49,902 bases of DNA, taken from positions 1 through 49,902 of the forward strand of contig CAUJGQ010000144.1 in NCBI GenBank assembly GCA_963170165.1, given 5' to 3'. Source of the DNA: Chloroflexota bacterium (lineage in GTDB: Bacteria > Chloroflexota > Dehalococcoidia > CAUJGQ01). The notes below the pieces were generated by a model. It was not told the origin of the DNA, made no database searches, and saw only the letters and a program-made list of their open reading frames with translations. Made by a program: the position numbers and the translations under genes. Positions within the stretch are counted from its first letter, which is position 1, and every line of letters begins with the position of its first letter. This document shows, piece by piece, positions 42,932 through 49,902 of the stretch.

Positions 42932-42961
42932 CACGGGAGAACCGTATCTGGTTCCCCCGTG
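42932..42961. terminator. bidirectional terminator
   Basis: CACGGG-A-GAACC pairs with GGTTC-C-CCCGTG with one mismatch and a 6-nt loop. It lies between convergent genes, 40 bp after the secreted-protein stop. Confidence 0.6.
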
Positions 42962-42965
42962 CCTG

Positions 42966-43286
42966 TTACTTCGCCCTCCGGCGTCTGCGACCATCCGGCG
43001 GTGGTGATCCAGGGTTGGAGAGCACAAACCGCAGCATGGTCGCAGTTGACTTCCGCCAGGTGAGCTTGAAGCCGCGTAATTTTGCGGCACGCGTCAGGCG
43101 GCCCTTCTCCGTCCGCTGGCTTTCCGTCGCACCCAGCGATACCTCACCGCCAACTCCTCCTTGCTCGCGGATGGTATCGATGATGTCGAGATAGTGGGCC
43201 AAATCCAGCCCTGCCGGCGCCCGTTGCGATTTGAGGTCTTCCTCTTTCAACACGCGGCCGAGTTGCGGCACGATCCCTTCCTCCAT
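42966..43286 (-). CDS. hypothetical protein
   Basis: A 106-residue basic soluble protein. GLDLAHYLDIIDTIREQGG is a likely helix, followed by SLGATESQRTEKGRLTRAAKLRGF and KLTWRKSTATMLRFVLS, and an Arg-rich end. It could bind nucleic acid but has no recognised fold. ATG 43286 is chosen; the frame is open to 43418, but the stretch 43287-43552 is the least GC-rich part nearby and looks like promoter DNA for both divergent genes. Confidence 0.45.
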   Translation of the reverse strand: MEEGIVPQLGRVLKEEDLKSQRAPAGLDLAHYLDIIDTIREQGGVGGEVSLGATESQRTEKGRLTRAAKLRGFKLTWRKSTATMLRFVLSNPGSPPPDGRRRRRAK

Positions 43287-43552
43287 GCGGTATTCCACGC
43301 AGAATACTATCACAACACCCCGTTCATTGTTGAAGTCGTGCTCACTAGCGTTGACAGCGCCGCAGGCTGCGCCAAGCCGCTCGGGAACGTGTGATTCTGC
43401 CCAACACGGAAATGCCACCGATCAACATCAACCTCATACGGGAGTACCTCACACCCCAGGGCAGTACCCCTTCCGCTGCATATCATCCCCACGTTGTGCC
43501 ACGTACGTTGAATTCCTACTACTGGACCTTGTAATCCAGGAGGAAATCCGGC

Positions 43553-44401
43553 GTGACCGTGCCTGCTGAGACGCTCGACCCGCGAACGTGCGCGTTCTAT
43601 CGCCGCGCGCTCACAGCGCTGACCGAGGCCGGGGTGCCGTTCCTGGTTGGCGGCGCCTATGCCTTTGCCCGCATCACCGGCATCGAGCGTCACACCAAGG
43701 ACCTTGACATCTTCCTGCGGCCCGCCGATCGGGATCTGGCGCTGCGGCTCCTGGCATCGCAAGACTGTCAGACCGAGGTTGCGTTTCCTCATTGGCTCGC
43801 AAAGGCGCATTGCGGTGAGGACTACATCGACATCATCTATTCCTCTGGTAACGGCGTCGCCGCCGTAGATGACGAATGGTTTGCCCATGCCACGGCCGAT
43901 ACGGTACTCGGCGTGCCAGTGCTGCTCTGCCCGACCGAGGAGATGATCTGGTCCAAGGCCTTTGTGCAAGAGCGGGAGCGGTTTGACGGCGCCGACATCG
44001 CCCATTTGCTGCACGCGAACGGACGAACACTGGATTGGCCGAGGTTGCTCAGGCGTTTCAGCTGCCATTGGCGAGTCCTGCTCGCACACTTGCTGCTGTT
44101 CGGCTTTGTATACCCGTCAGAGCGCGACGCGGTGCCCGCCTGGCTGCTGCGCTCCCTGTGGCGCCGTGCGGAACAGGAACTGGCAGCCGGGCCGCTCACC
44201 CAGCGCATCTGTCAGGGTCCGCTGCTCTCGCGGGCGCAATACCTGCATGACATCGACCAGCTCGGCTATGTTGACGCGCGGCTCACCGCGGCCACCGGCA
44301 TGACGCGGGAGGACGTCGCTCGGTGGACCGCGGCGATCGCTGAGGAGCGAGAACGCCATGACAGTGACGACACCGATGCTGCGGCTGGCTGCCGTTGCTG
44401 A
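43553..44401 (+). CDS. nucleotidyltransferase-fold protein
   Basis: A 282-residue protein of the pol-beta-like nucleotidyltransferase superfamily. VGGAYAFAR (G33, G34) is followed by TKDLDIFL (D50, D52), and a third acidic residue, D93, is in YIDIIY. The C-terminal helical half resembles the MNT-associated region. Some relatives are antitoxins or minor tRNA/aminoglycoside modifiers; the partner here is a metallophosphoesterase overlapping by 44 bp. The GTG start has AGGAGG 10 bases upstream. Confidence 0.75.
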   Translation: MTVPAETLDPRTCAFYRRALTALTEAGVPFLVGGAYAFARITGIERHTKDLDIFLRPADRDLALRLLASQDCQTEVAFPHWLAKAHCGEDYIDIIYSSGNGVAAVDDEWFAHATADTVLGVPVLLCPTEEMIWSKAFVQERERFDGADIAHLLHANGRTLDWPRLLRRFSCHWRVLLAHLLLFGFVYPSERDAVPAWLLRSLWRRAEQELAAGPLTQRICQGPLLSRAQYLHDIDQLGYVDARLTAATGMTREDVARWTAAIAEERERHDSDDTDAAAGCRC

Positions 44402-45119
44402 CCTGCACGTCACCCGCGCATCGCAGGGCGCGCTGCAGCCGGTGGTAGCGGGGCTGGTAGACCACGCCGACGCGCTGTTGCTCTGTGGCGACCTCACAGA
44501 CTACGGTCTGCCGGAGGAAGCGCAGGTACTGGTGCAGGAGCTAGTCAGTGTACGGATTCCGATCGTGGCCGTCCTCGGCAATCATGACTATGAGTCCGGC
44601 CGCCAGGACGAGGTGAAGCGCATTCTCTGCGACGCCGGCATCAACGTGCTGGATGGCGAAGCGTGTGAGGTCGCGGGAGCAGGGTTCGCCGGGGCCAAGG
44701 GGTTTGCCGGCGGCTTTGGGCGCTATGCGCTCGAACCGTGGGGAGAGAGCGGCATCAAGGGGTTTGTCCAGGATGCCGTCGACGAAGCACTCAAGCTTGA
44801 GCGCGCGATAGCCCGCATGCAGGCGCGGGAGCGTGTGGTATTGCTGCACTACAGCCCGGTGCGCGACACCGTCCAGGGCGAACCACCGGAGATCTTTCCC
44901 TTCCTCGGCTCGAGCCGCCTGGAAGAGCCGCTGAACCGCTACGACGTCACCGCCGTGTTCCACGGCCATGCCCATCACGGCAGCCCGGATGGCCGGACAG
45001 CGGCGGGAATCCCGGTCTACAACGTGGCGTTGCCACTAGTGCGCCAAGCCCATACCGGCGGCCCGCTGGCGCGCATCGTGGAGATCCCCCGCACCGGCGC
45101 GGATGACGAGGCAGCGTAA
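44358..45119 (+). CDS. metallophosphoesterase
   Basis: A 253-residue calcineurin-like phosphoesterase. All five metal motifs are present: ADLH (D15, H17), CGDLTD, LGNHD, LLHYSP and FHGHAHHG. The substrate is unknown. The start lies inside the end of the nucleotidyltransferase gene, so the two are produced together and may act on the same nucleotide or RNA end. No signal peptide, hence cytosolic. Confidence 0.88.
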   Translation: MTVTTPMLRLAAVADLHVTRASQGALQPVVAGLVDHADALLLCGDLTDYGLPEEAQVLVQELVSVRIPIVAVLGNHDYESGRQDEVKRILCDAGINVLDGEACEVAGAGFAGAKGFAGGFGRYALEPWGESGIKGFVQDAVDEALKLERAIARMQARERVVLLHYSPVRDTVQGEPPEIFPFLGSSRLEEPLNRYDVTAVFHGHAHHGSPDGRTAAGIPVYNVALPLVRQAHTGGPLARIVEIPRTGADDEAA

Positions 45120-45228
45120 CCCACTTTGTGGGTGATTGCACATAGGCGCAGCCCCCGCTAGCGTGAAGCAAGGGAGAGGGCGCCGCGCCGCGGCAGCGGA
45201 CGGCCCCACCATGGGTGGAGGTCTTGGG

Positions 45229-45732
45229 ATGCGGGTTCGGTGGGCATCGAGCGTGCTGGTAAGCGCAGCGCTGGGGGCAGTGCTGCTGGCAAGCGCCTGT
45301 GGCTCTGGAGAGGCAAGCGGCAACGCCTCAGTCAATCAAAGCGGCCCCGGGGCAACGGTTACCGCGCCGAACGCCAGCCCCATTAGCAATGCCACCCCGG
45401 CCGGCAGCCGCACCGCCGCGGCCGGCGGCTCTGGCAGCCAGGAGCAGGGCAAGCCAGAGTCGATCGTCGCCACAGACAACAAGTGGGACAAGACCACGAT
45501 GGCGATTCAATCCGGCACGGCGTACACCGTCACGATGCAGAACAAGGGTGCAGCGCTGCACAACTGGCATGTCACCGGTGTCAAAGGCGCCGACGGCAAG
45601 GATATCACCACAGCGATTATCGGTGGGGGCCAGAACGCCTCCGTGACGTTCACGATCAGCCAGAAGGGCTCGTTCGATTACATCTGCGATGTGCACCCCG
45701 TCGAGATGAAGGGCAAGCTGAACGTCCAGTAG
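45229..45732 (+). CDS. cupredoxin-domain lipoprotein
   Basis: A 167-residue exported lipoprotein. The lipobox LASAC has Cys24. A low-complexity Ser/Gly/Ala linker (about 25-70) precedes one plastocyanin-like domain with copper ligands in LHNWH, and Cys, His and Met in YICDVHPVEMKG. It probably carries electrons or copper on the cell surface. ATG 45229 has GGTGGAGG 7 bases upstream; an in-frame ATG at 45211 is the alternative. A strong terminator follows. Confidence 0.85.
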   Translation: MRVRWASSVLVSAALGAVLLASACGSGEASGNASVNQSGPGATVTAPNASPISNATPAGSRTAAAGGSGSQEQGKPESIVATDNKWDKTTMAIQSGTAYTVTMQNKGAALHNWHVTGVKGADGKDITTAIIGGGQNASVTFTISQKGSFDYICDVHPVEMKGKLNVQ

Positions 45733-45759
45733 TGTCCGCCCCACGCACGCACGGCATTG

Positions 45760-45796
45760 AGATCGCGACCGGGATGCAGGTTCCCGGTCGCGATCT
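45760..45796. terminator. bidirectional intrinsic terminator
   Basis: A 14-bp perfect stem AGATCGCGACCGGG/CCCGGTCGCGATCT with a 9-nt loop lies between the convergent cupredoxin and chemoreceptor genes. TTCG follows on the plus strand. Confidence 0.8.
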
Positions 45797-45812
45797 TTCG
45801 TAGGCTCACCGC

Positions 45813-47837
45813 TCATGCTGCCCGGCGTACAGGCAGGGGTGGCGCTTCCGTCACCGTCACCGTGGCCAGCCGGAAGCGCCGGGTCAGCACGGCGAGTCTC
45901 TGCGCCGTTGCCGCCAGTTCCCCGGCGCGCGCCGACATCTCCTCCACCTGTGCGCTCATCTCCTCGGCTGAGGCGCTCACCTCCTCCGCCGCCGCGGAGT
46001 TCTGCAAGGAGACGGCGGCGATGGCGCCTATCGCCCCACCAACCTGGGCGCTCTGCGCAGAGAGCTGCTCGGTGGCGGCAGCATTCTCTTCGGCCACGAC
46101 ACCGATGGCGGTCAGCGCGGCCACCACATCCCGCGCTCCGCCGGCGAGCTGCCGGGCAGAGCCGGCGATAGCCACGATGCGCTCAGCGGTGTTTCCCACT
46201 GCGGTATGGATCTCGCTAAGCGTGGCGCCCGCCTGCTGGGCGCGACGCTCACCGGCGTCAACCTCCGCCGTCCCCTCGGACATCGCATCCACTGCCTGGC
46301 GCGTGCCGAGTTGCACGCGGTTGATCAGATCGGTGATGGTGCGCGTCTCGCGCTGGCTGCGCTCGGCCAGCTTCCGCACCTCGTCGGCTACCACCGCAAA
46401 CCCGCGTCCGTGCTCGCCCGCCCGCGCCGCCTCGATCGCGGCGTTAAGCGCCAGCAGGTTGGTCTGCTCGGCGATGTCATCGATCGTCTCCACCACCGCG
46501 CCAATCTGTTCACCGAGGCGGCCCAAATCTGCCACCGTGATGGCGGCGCCGTCAACGGCCTGCTTGATACGACCCATGCCTTCGACAGCCGCCTGTACGG
46601 CCTGGGCTCCGGCGCCGGCCGCGGCGCGGGCCTGCTCACTGGCCACCGCCACTGCTCCGGCGCCCGTCGCCACCGCATCGACATCCGTGGCCATCTGCAT
46701 GGCGCTGGTCACCGCACCCTGCACCTGCCCGGACTGCTCGCTGGCTCCCCGAGCGATGCCCTCGACCGCCACGGCCATCGCTTCCACCGCCTCATTGGAG
46801 GCCTGGGCGTTGCTGCTCGTCTCCTGCGCGCCACCGGCGATACTCTGGACCGCGCCGGTCACCTGCTGCACGGCCACGGCGGCCTGACCGGCCGATGCGC
46901 TCAGTTGATCGCTGGTGTTGGTCAGCTCGGCTGCCGCCTGCTGCACGCCGCCCACCAGCTCGCCCAGTCCAGCGGTCATCTGCGCGAAGGCTGCGCCGGT
47001 CTGCTCTAGCTGGTCTATCATTGCATTGAAGCTTGCTGCCATCTCGCCCAGCTCGTCGCGACCGCCGGCCGCCACCCGTTCGGCGTGAAGGTCGACCTGC
47101 GCGGTCAGGTCACCTCCGGCGATGGCGCGAACGGTTGCCGCCATGGCCGGTAGATCATCCGCGGCGATGCGACGTGCGGCAGCTGCCACCGCTCCAACAG
47201 CCCGGCCCATGGAACGGGCCAGCAGAAAGGACACCGTGGCGCCGGCCGCCGTCGCCAGCGCGATCACGACGATGAGCAGCACCTCGGCCTGATCGGCGGC
47301 GGCGGACACCGACGCGTTGGTTTGTGCCCCAACGCGGTCCTGCACCTCGATCAATGCGGACAACGTCTTGATGGCATCACCGAACTGGGCAGGGGCCTCA
47401 CTCCGGCGCACGATGTCGGCGCCCGCGCCGTCGCCGGCGTCGTCCAGAGCCAGCATCCTTGTGCGGGCAGAGATGAAGGCTGGGTACGACTTGTTCCACT
47501 GCTCCAGCCCAGACTTCTCCTCAGCGACCAGATAGGTCCCGGCATACGTGGCGATGTTGCGGTCGATCTTCTGAAGCCAGGCCGCCTCATCCCGGCGGAT
47601 CTCGGCACGAACAATCGGGTCCACTTCGCCGTACCGCTGCGCGCCGGCGTTCAGCTCATACAGACCCTGCATCGCGGCGTTCAACTGGATGGCCGGCTGC
47701 AGCCGGTCAACATACAGGCTGTGGAAGTCGGTCGCGAATTGCGTCGTGTTGCGCCAGCCCACAGCGCCCACCAGGTAGAGTGGCGCCAGCACGGCCAGAC
47801 AGCTCGCCAGCAGCTTCCCGCGGATTCCAATTCGCAT
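45813..47837 (-). CDS. methyl-accepting chemotaxis protein
   Basis: A 674-residue transmembrane chemoreceptor. TM1 lies at about 9-27, a four-helix-bundle-type ligand domain at 28-184 and TM2 at about 186-206. HAMP follows, and then a long cytoplasmic coiled coil. The kinase-binding hairpin tip [24 protein letters not shown] begins near 452 (shown in part) and continues to [12 protein letters not shown]. The ligand is unknown, and no che genes are in the window. The ATG is preceded by GGGAGGCGG. A possible structured leader lies upstream at 47884-47930. Confidence 0.95.
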   Translation of the reverse strand: MRIGIRGKLLASCLAVLAPLYLVGAVGWRNTTQFATDFHSLYVDRLQPAIQLNAAMQGLYELNAGAQRYGEVDPIVRAEIRRDEAAWLQKIDRNIATYAGTYLVAEEKSGLEQWNKSYPAFISARTRMLALDDAGDGAGADIVRRSEAPAQFGDAIKTLSALIEVQDRVGAQTNASVSAAADQAEVLLIVVIALATAAGATVSFLLARSMGRAVGAVAAAARRIAADDLPAMAATVRAIAGGDLTAQVDLHAERVAAGGRDELGEMAASFNAMIDQLEQTGAAFAQMTAGLGELVGGVQQAAAELTNTSDQLSASAGQAAVAVQQVTGAVQSIAGGAQETSSNAQASNEAVEAMAVAVEGIARGASEQSGQVQGAVTSAMQMATDVDAVATGAGAVAVASEQARAAAGAGAQAVQAAVEGMGRIKQAVDGAAITVADLGRLGEQIGAVVETIDDIAEQTNLLALNAAIEAARAGEHGRGFAVVADEVRKLAERSQRETRTITDLINRVQLGTRQAVDAMSEGTAEVDAGERRAQQAGATLSEIHTAVGNTAERIVAIAGSARQLAGGARDVVAALTAIGVVAEENAAATEQLSAQSAQVGGAIGAIAAVSLQNSAAAEEVSASAEEMSAQVEEMSARAGELAATAQRLAVLTRRFRLATVTVTEAPPLPVRRAA

Positions 47838-47883
47838 ACCCGCCTCCCGGATTCCTCCAGCTTCACACGTGCCATCGCCGGAC

Positions 47884-47930
47884 GGTTACGCCTTGCGTGG
47901 CGCTTGGCAGGCGGCAACGAGCGCCTTACC
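47884..47930 (-). promoter_or_regulatory. possible three-way-junction RNA element in the chemoreceptor leader
   Basis: On either strand, GGT (47884-47886) pairs with ACC (47928-47930), enclosing two stems: ACGC/GCGT (47888-47891/47895-47898) and GGCGCT/AGCGCC (47899-47904/47920-47925). It lies 47 bases before the chemoreceptor start. No known riboswitch is recognised. The rest of 47838-48173 shows no gene I can support. Confidence 0.25.
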
Positions 47931-48173
47931 ACAGTTGTCGGTACTCCCCTCGCACGATGCAGAGCCAGCGGCTCAGGGATTACCCGGATTGTTCAGAACA
48001 TTCTGACCAGCAGGCTGCGCGGCTCAACTCAGCGCGTGGCCTCGCGCATCTGCAAGACGTGCCCGAACTGCGTTGGAGTCGAAGCCACCTTCGGGGGCTC
48101 GGACCGCCATGCATTGGTCTTGCGGCCCTGCGGCGGGCGGTGCCGGGGCGGGCAGCCCGCTGGGGGCCGGGTT

Positions 48174-48263
48174 CACGCGAAGGCGCGAAGCCGCGAAGGC
48201 GAGCTGCGTGGGAACCATGACCAACACCAACCTCGCATCTTCGCGGCTTCGCGTCTTCGCGTG
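48174..48263. repeat. 90-nt long-hairpin repeat (REP/MITE-like)
   Basis: The 25-nt arms 48174-48198 and 48239-48263 pair throughout, with one G.T step. Each arm is built of CGCGAAG/CTTCGCG units. A further GCGAG/CTCGC pair lies inside. The unusual tandem CGCGAAG pattern is unlike nearby coding DNA and typical of short interspersed palindromes in many high-GC genomes. It ends 7 bases before the start of the truncated phage gene. Transposition or recombination at this element could have removed the rest of the phage genome. Confidence 0.7.
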
Positions 48264-48270
48264 CGATCCC

Positions 48271-49191
48271 ATGATCCCCACGCTGGCCAGCTACCGGGCC
48301 AATCCGGGTGTGGTGCGCGCCTTCCGGCGCGTCGCGGGTAAGGACAAGCGTAGCTGCATCCTGTGTCTGGCGCTGGACGGGCAGGAGCAGCCAACCGGCG
48401 AGCTGCTGGCCACGCACCCGCGCTGCCGCTGTGCGGTCGTGCCCCTGACGCGCTCGTGGGAGGAGTTGGGCTTTCCCGAGCACGTGCAGCGGCTGGCGGA
48501 TGAGGCCGAGGCGTCCCGGCCAGGGCAGGAGCGGGGAGAGGCGTGGTTTCGGAAGCAAAGCGCCGCCACCCAGCGGGCGATGTTGGGTCCGGGTGGGCTG
48601 GCGCTGTACCAGAAGGGAGCCAGCCTGCGGGACTTCGTGGACGTGCGCCACTCGCCGGACTGGGGACCGACGTTGCGGCGGAAGCCGCTGGCGGAGGTGG
48701 GAGCAGGGGACGTCGCAGGGTTTGTGCATGGCTCCGGCAGCAGCCGAAGGCCGGGGCATCTGATATCGCGAGACGAGGTGCCAGCCTGGCTGGCGGACTC
48801 GGCGGTCAAGCAAACGACGGTGCATGTCACCAGCCGCGCAGCTGCTGAAAGCATTTGGCGCGAAGGGGTTCGGATCAAGCGCACCGGCGAAGAAGGAAAG
48901 TACGGTTACGGCTTCTACTCGGCGATCCGGCTAGACCCACAGTACGGTGATACGCCGGTGTGGGTGGCGGTGAAGCTGCGCCGGCCGCTGGTGCTGCGTG
49001 ACTCCGTGCGGGACATGGACCTGGTCTATGACCTTGCTGAGGTTCATCCAGACCTGCCGCTCAACGAGGCGATCCGGGCCGGTGGGTATGATGGTGTCGT
49101 CGTATACTACGGGGGTGGTACCGGCGATGGCTGGGTGGTCGCCTTCGATGCGGCGCAGGTGAAGATCGTGGAGGAGCGCGGTGGTCGTTGA
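48271..49191 (+). CDS. truncated MuF-type phage head protein fused to ADP-ribosyltransferase-like domain
   Basis: A 306-residue remnant. Residues 1-60 are the end of a phage head morphogenesis (MuF/gp7) domain: C29 and C32, then H49 and C52, C54 in HPRCRC bind zinc. Residues 70-140 match the tail of that family (FRKQSAATQRAMLGPGGLALY, in part). Residues about 183-300 form a toxin-like domain: His185 in VHVTS, Tyr216 in GYGFYSA, AVKLRRPLVLRD, GYDGVVV, and a closing VVAFDAAQVKI with Gln296. This fits the H-Y-Q/E style of ADP-ribosyltransferases. The N-terminal portal-binding half of the phage protein is missing. ATG 48271 has no strong ribosome site. Confidence 0.65.
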   Translation: MIPTLASYRANPGVVRAFRRVAGKDKRSCILCLALDGQEQPTGELLATHPRCRCAVVPLTRSWEELGFPEHVQRLADEAEASRPGQERGEAWFRKQSAATQRAMLGPGGLALYQKGASLRDFVDVRHSPDWGPTLRRKPLAEVGAGDVAGFVHGSGSSRRPGHLISRDEVPAWLADSAVKQTTVHVTSRAAAESIWREGVRIKRTGEEGKYGYGFYSAIRLDPQYGDTPVWVAVKLRRPLVLRDSVRDMDLVYDLAEVHPDLPLNEAIRAGGYDGVVVYYGGGTGDGWVVAFDAAQVKIVEERGGR

Positions 49192-49498
49192 AGTTGAACC
49201 TCTCAACTGGGAACGCTCCGTACTAGAGGGTGAGGGCACCGTGTGCGGCGCCTGCGCGCACTTACGGCCGGACAACACCTGTGCAGCCTTTCCGGACCGG
49301 ATTCCGCTGATCATCGCGAGCGGCGAGGTAGACCATTGGGTGAAGCGTCCAGGTCAGGTGGGAGACTATGTCTTCGAACTGGCGATGACGGATGAGCGAT
49401 GGCGGTTCGGCCAGGCGGCGCGATGGCGGTCGCGGCTGGCAGCCCTCGCAGCGGAGCGCTCGCGCGGCATTCCAAAAGCTGTCTCCGCTCGAACTTGA
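49181..49498 (+). CDS. small Cys-containing protein, candidate immunity protein
   Basis: A 105-residue protein. CGACAHLRPDNTC (C22, C25, C34), AFPDRIPLII and GEVDHWVKRPGQVGD recall a family of small proteins encoded beside phage head-ART genes. The GTG start overlaps the upstream stop by 11 bp, as expected for a toxin-immunity or antitoxin pair. The function as immunity is inference from position and coupling. The C-terminus is basic. Confidence 0.55.
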   Translation: MVVEVEPLNWERSVLEGEGTVCGACAHLRPDNTCAAFPDRIPLIIASGEVDHWVKRPGQVGDYVFELAMTDERWRFGQAARWRSRLAALAAERSRGIPKAVSART

Positions 49499-49581
49499 CC
49501 CTACAGAACCGTTATCGCACGGTGGCAGGCGCTGGTCCGTGTGCCGCCCCACCCTGCGAGCCCGGACCGGCAGGCGACGGG

Positions 49582-49902
49582 ATGCCGGCCGAAGTGATCT
49601 ACTGCGGCGATAACGCCAAGGTGCTGCCGAAGCATGTCGCGGACGAGTCGGTCGATCTGGTGTACATCGACCCGCCGTTCAACACCGGGCGGAACTATGA
49701 GGTGTTCTGGGGTGAAGCGGCAGAGAAGCGTGCCTTTGCGGACCGTTTCGGCGACCCCCGTGCGTATGTGCGATGGATGGAGCCGCGCATTCGCGAGATG
49801 TACCGCGTGCTGAAACCCAGCGGCAGCTTCTACATCCACTGCGATGACCACGCGAGCCACTACCTCAAAGTGCTGCTCGATGATGTGTTCGGGGTTGCAG
49901 GG
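49582..49902 (+). CDS. DNA methyltransferase (N6-adenine / N4-cytosine, beta class), 3' end outside window
   Basis: At least 107 residues with no stop. EVIYCGDNAKVLPKHV is followed by YIDPPFNTGRNY, motif IV (DPPF at 30-33) of adenine or cytosine-N4 methyltransferases; MYRVLKPSGSFYIHCDDHASHY is the following motif V region, given here in part. The order, with motif IV first, suits the beta class of type III Mod or solitary phage methyltransferases. Motif I and the target domain lie beyond the window. It could belong to a restriction system or to the phage remnant. Confidence 0.85.
   Translation, partial: MPAEVIYCGDNAKVLPKHVADESVDLVYIDPPFNTGRNYEVFWGEAAEKRAFADRFGDPRAYVRWMEPRIREMYRVLKPSGSFYIHCDDHASHYLKVLLDDVFGVAG

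Noticed and set aside
43310-44089. 260-codon leftward frame opposite the nucleotidyltransferase
   Set aside because: Antisense shadow; the rightward frame carries the superfamily motifs and a ribosome site.
45757-46887. Long open frame on the plus strand opposite the chemoreceptor
   Set aside because: Ser/Ala/Thr-rich shadow of a high-GC coding strand; the opposite frame is an unmistakable chemoreceptor.
47838-48010. c-di-GMP (GEMM) riboswitch upstream of the chemoreceptor
   Set aside because: The stems are present, but the conserved GGCAAACC and GACGCAAAGCC segments are not.
48036-48173. Cys-rich stretch (CKTCPNC then CGGRC) in a GTG frame before the repeat
   Set aside because: Suggestive of a zinc ribbon, but the frame runs on into the palindromic repeat and has no ribosome site; at most a further phage fragment.
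1-49902. CRISPR array or insertion sequence
   Set aside because: No regularly spaced direct repeats and no transposase-like frame were seen on either strand.

Overview
The window is a GC-rich, tightly packed bacterial chromosome segment. Many genes overlap by 1-4 bp (ATGA/GTGA junctions), GTG starts are frequent, and several gene fronts carry only a -10 box. Two lipoprotein-type secreted proteins, a class I chemoreceptor, a YihY membrane protein and a complete branched-chain 2-oxoacid dehydrogenase operon fit a high-GC free-living heterotroph. The protein styles (IAHAAC-type phosphodiesterase, SufR-like regulator, TPTP-linker exported proteins) remind me most of Chloroflexota of the Thermomicrobia/Sphaerobacter type. 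That taxonomic guess is inference from reading, not a search.

Layout. A 5'-truncated tRNA-Arg(CCT) opens the window, followed by a coupled pair of small leftward genes. From 1.1 to 6.9 kb lie a glycerophosphodiester phosphodiesterase and the operon for E3 (lpd), E1 alpha, E1 beta and E2 of a branched-chain 2-oxoacid dehydrogenase. An S9 peptidase faces it. From 8.9 to 13.8 kb a rightward run encodes two class III aminotransferases flanking an acetoacetate-decarboxylase-fold protein and an atypical SDR, perhaps one uncharacterised pathway. From 13.9 to 16.1 kb an L,D-transpeptidase lipoprotein, a methyltransferase and a Nudix hydrolase overlap stop-to-start. From 16 to 23.4 kb come a CrtC/AttH-like protein, a LigD-type polymerase coupled to a Cys-rich metallothionein-like protein, a class II aldolase, a wHTH-purK-purE operon with a readable sigma70-type promoter, a minimal zincin and a YihY protein. 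From 23.5 to 27 kb are proB, a hypothetical gene and proA.

From 27 to 33 kb are a Rieske protein with an unknown N-terminal half, an amidohydrolase with an attenuator-like leader, ThpR, a 44-codon leader ORF before a SWIM protein, alpha/beta hydrolases (one without the nucleophile serine) and threonine aldolase. From 33 to 40.4 kb are CaiB/BaiF CoA-transferase, galE, fabF and folC leftward, then rdgB, moaA and moaC rightward. From 40.4 to 47.8 kb are small hypotheticals, a SufR-like Fe-S regulator, exported proteins, a nucleotidyltransferase-metallophosphoesterase pair, a cupredoxin lipoprotein and a chemoreceptor.

The last ~1.8 kb is different. A 90-nt long hairpin repeat abuts a phage MuF-type head protein cut down to its C-terminal half and fused to an ADP-ribosyltransferase-like domain. 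An overlapping small Cys-containing gene follows (candidate immunity protein), then a DNA methyltransferase that runs off the window. This mobile-element remnant and candidate toxin-immunity pair, together with the two attenuator-like leaders at 28.1-28.3 and 29.8-29.95 kb, are the most novel-looking parts.
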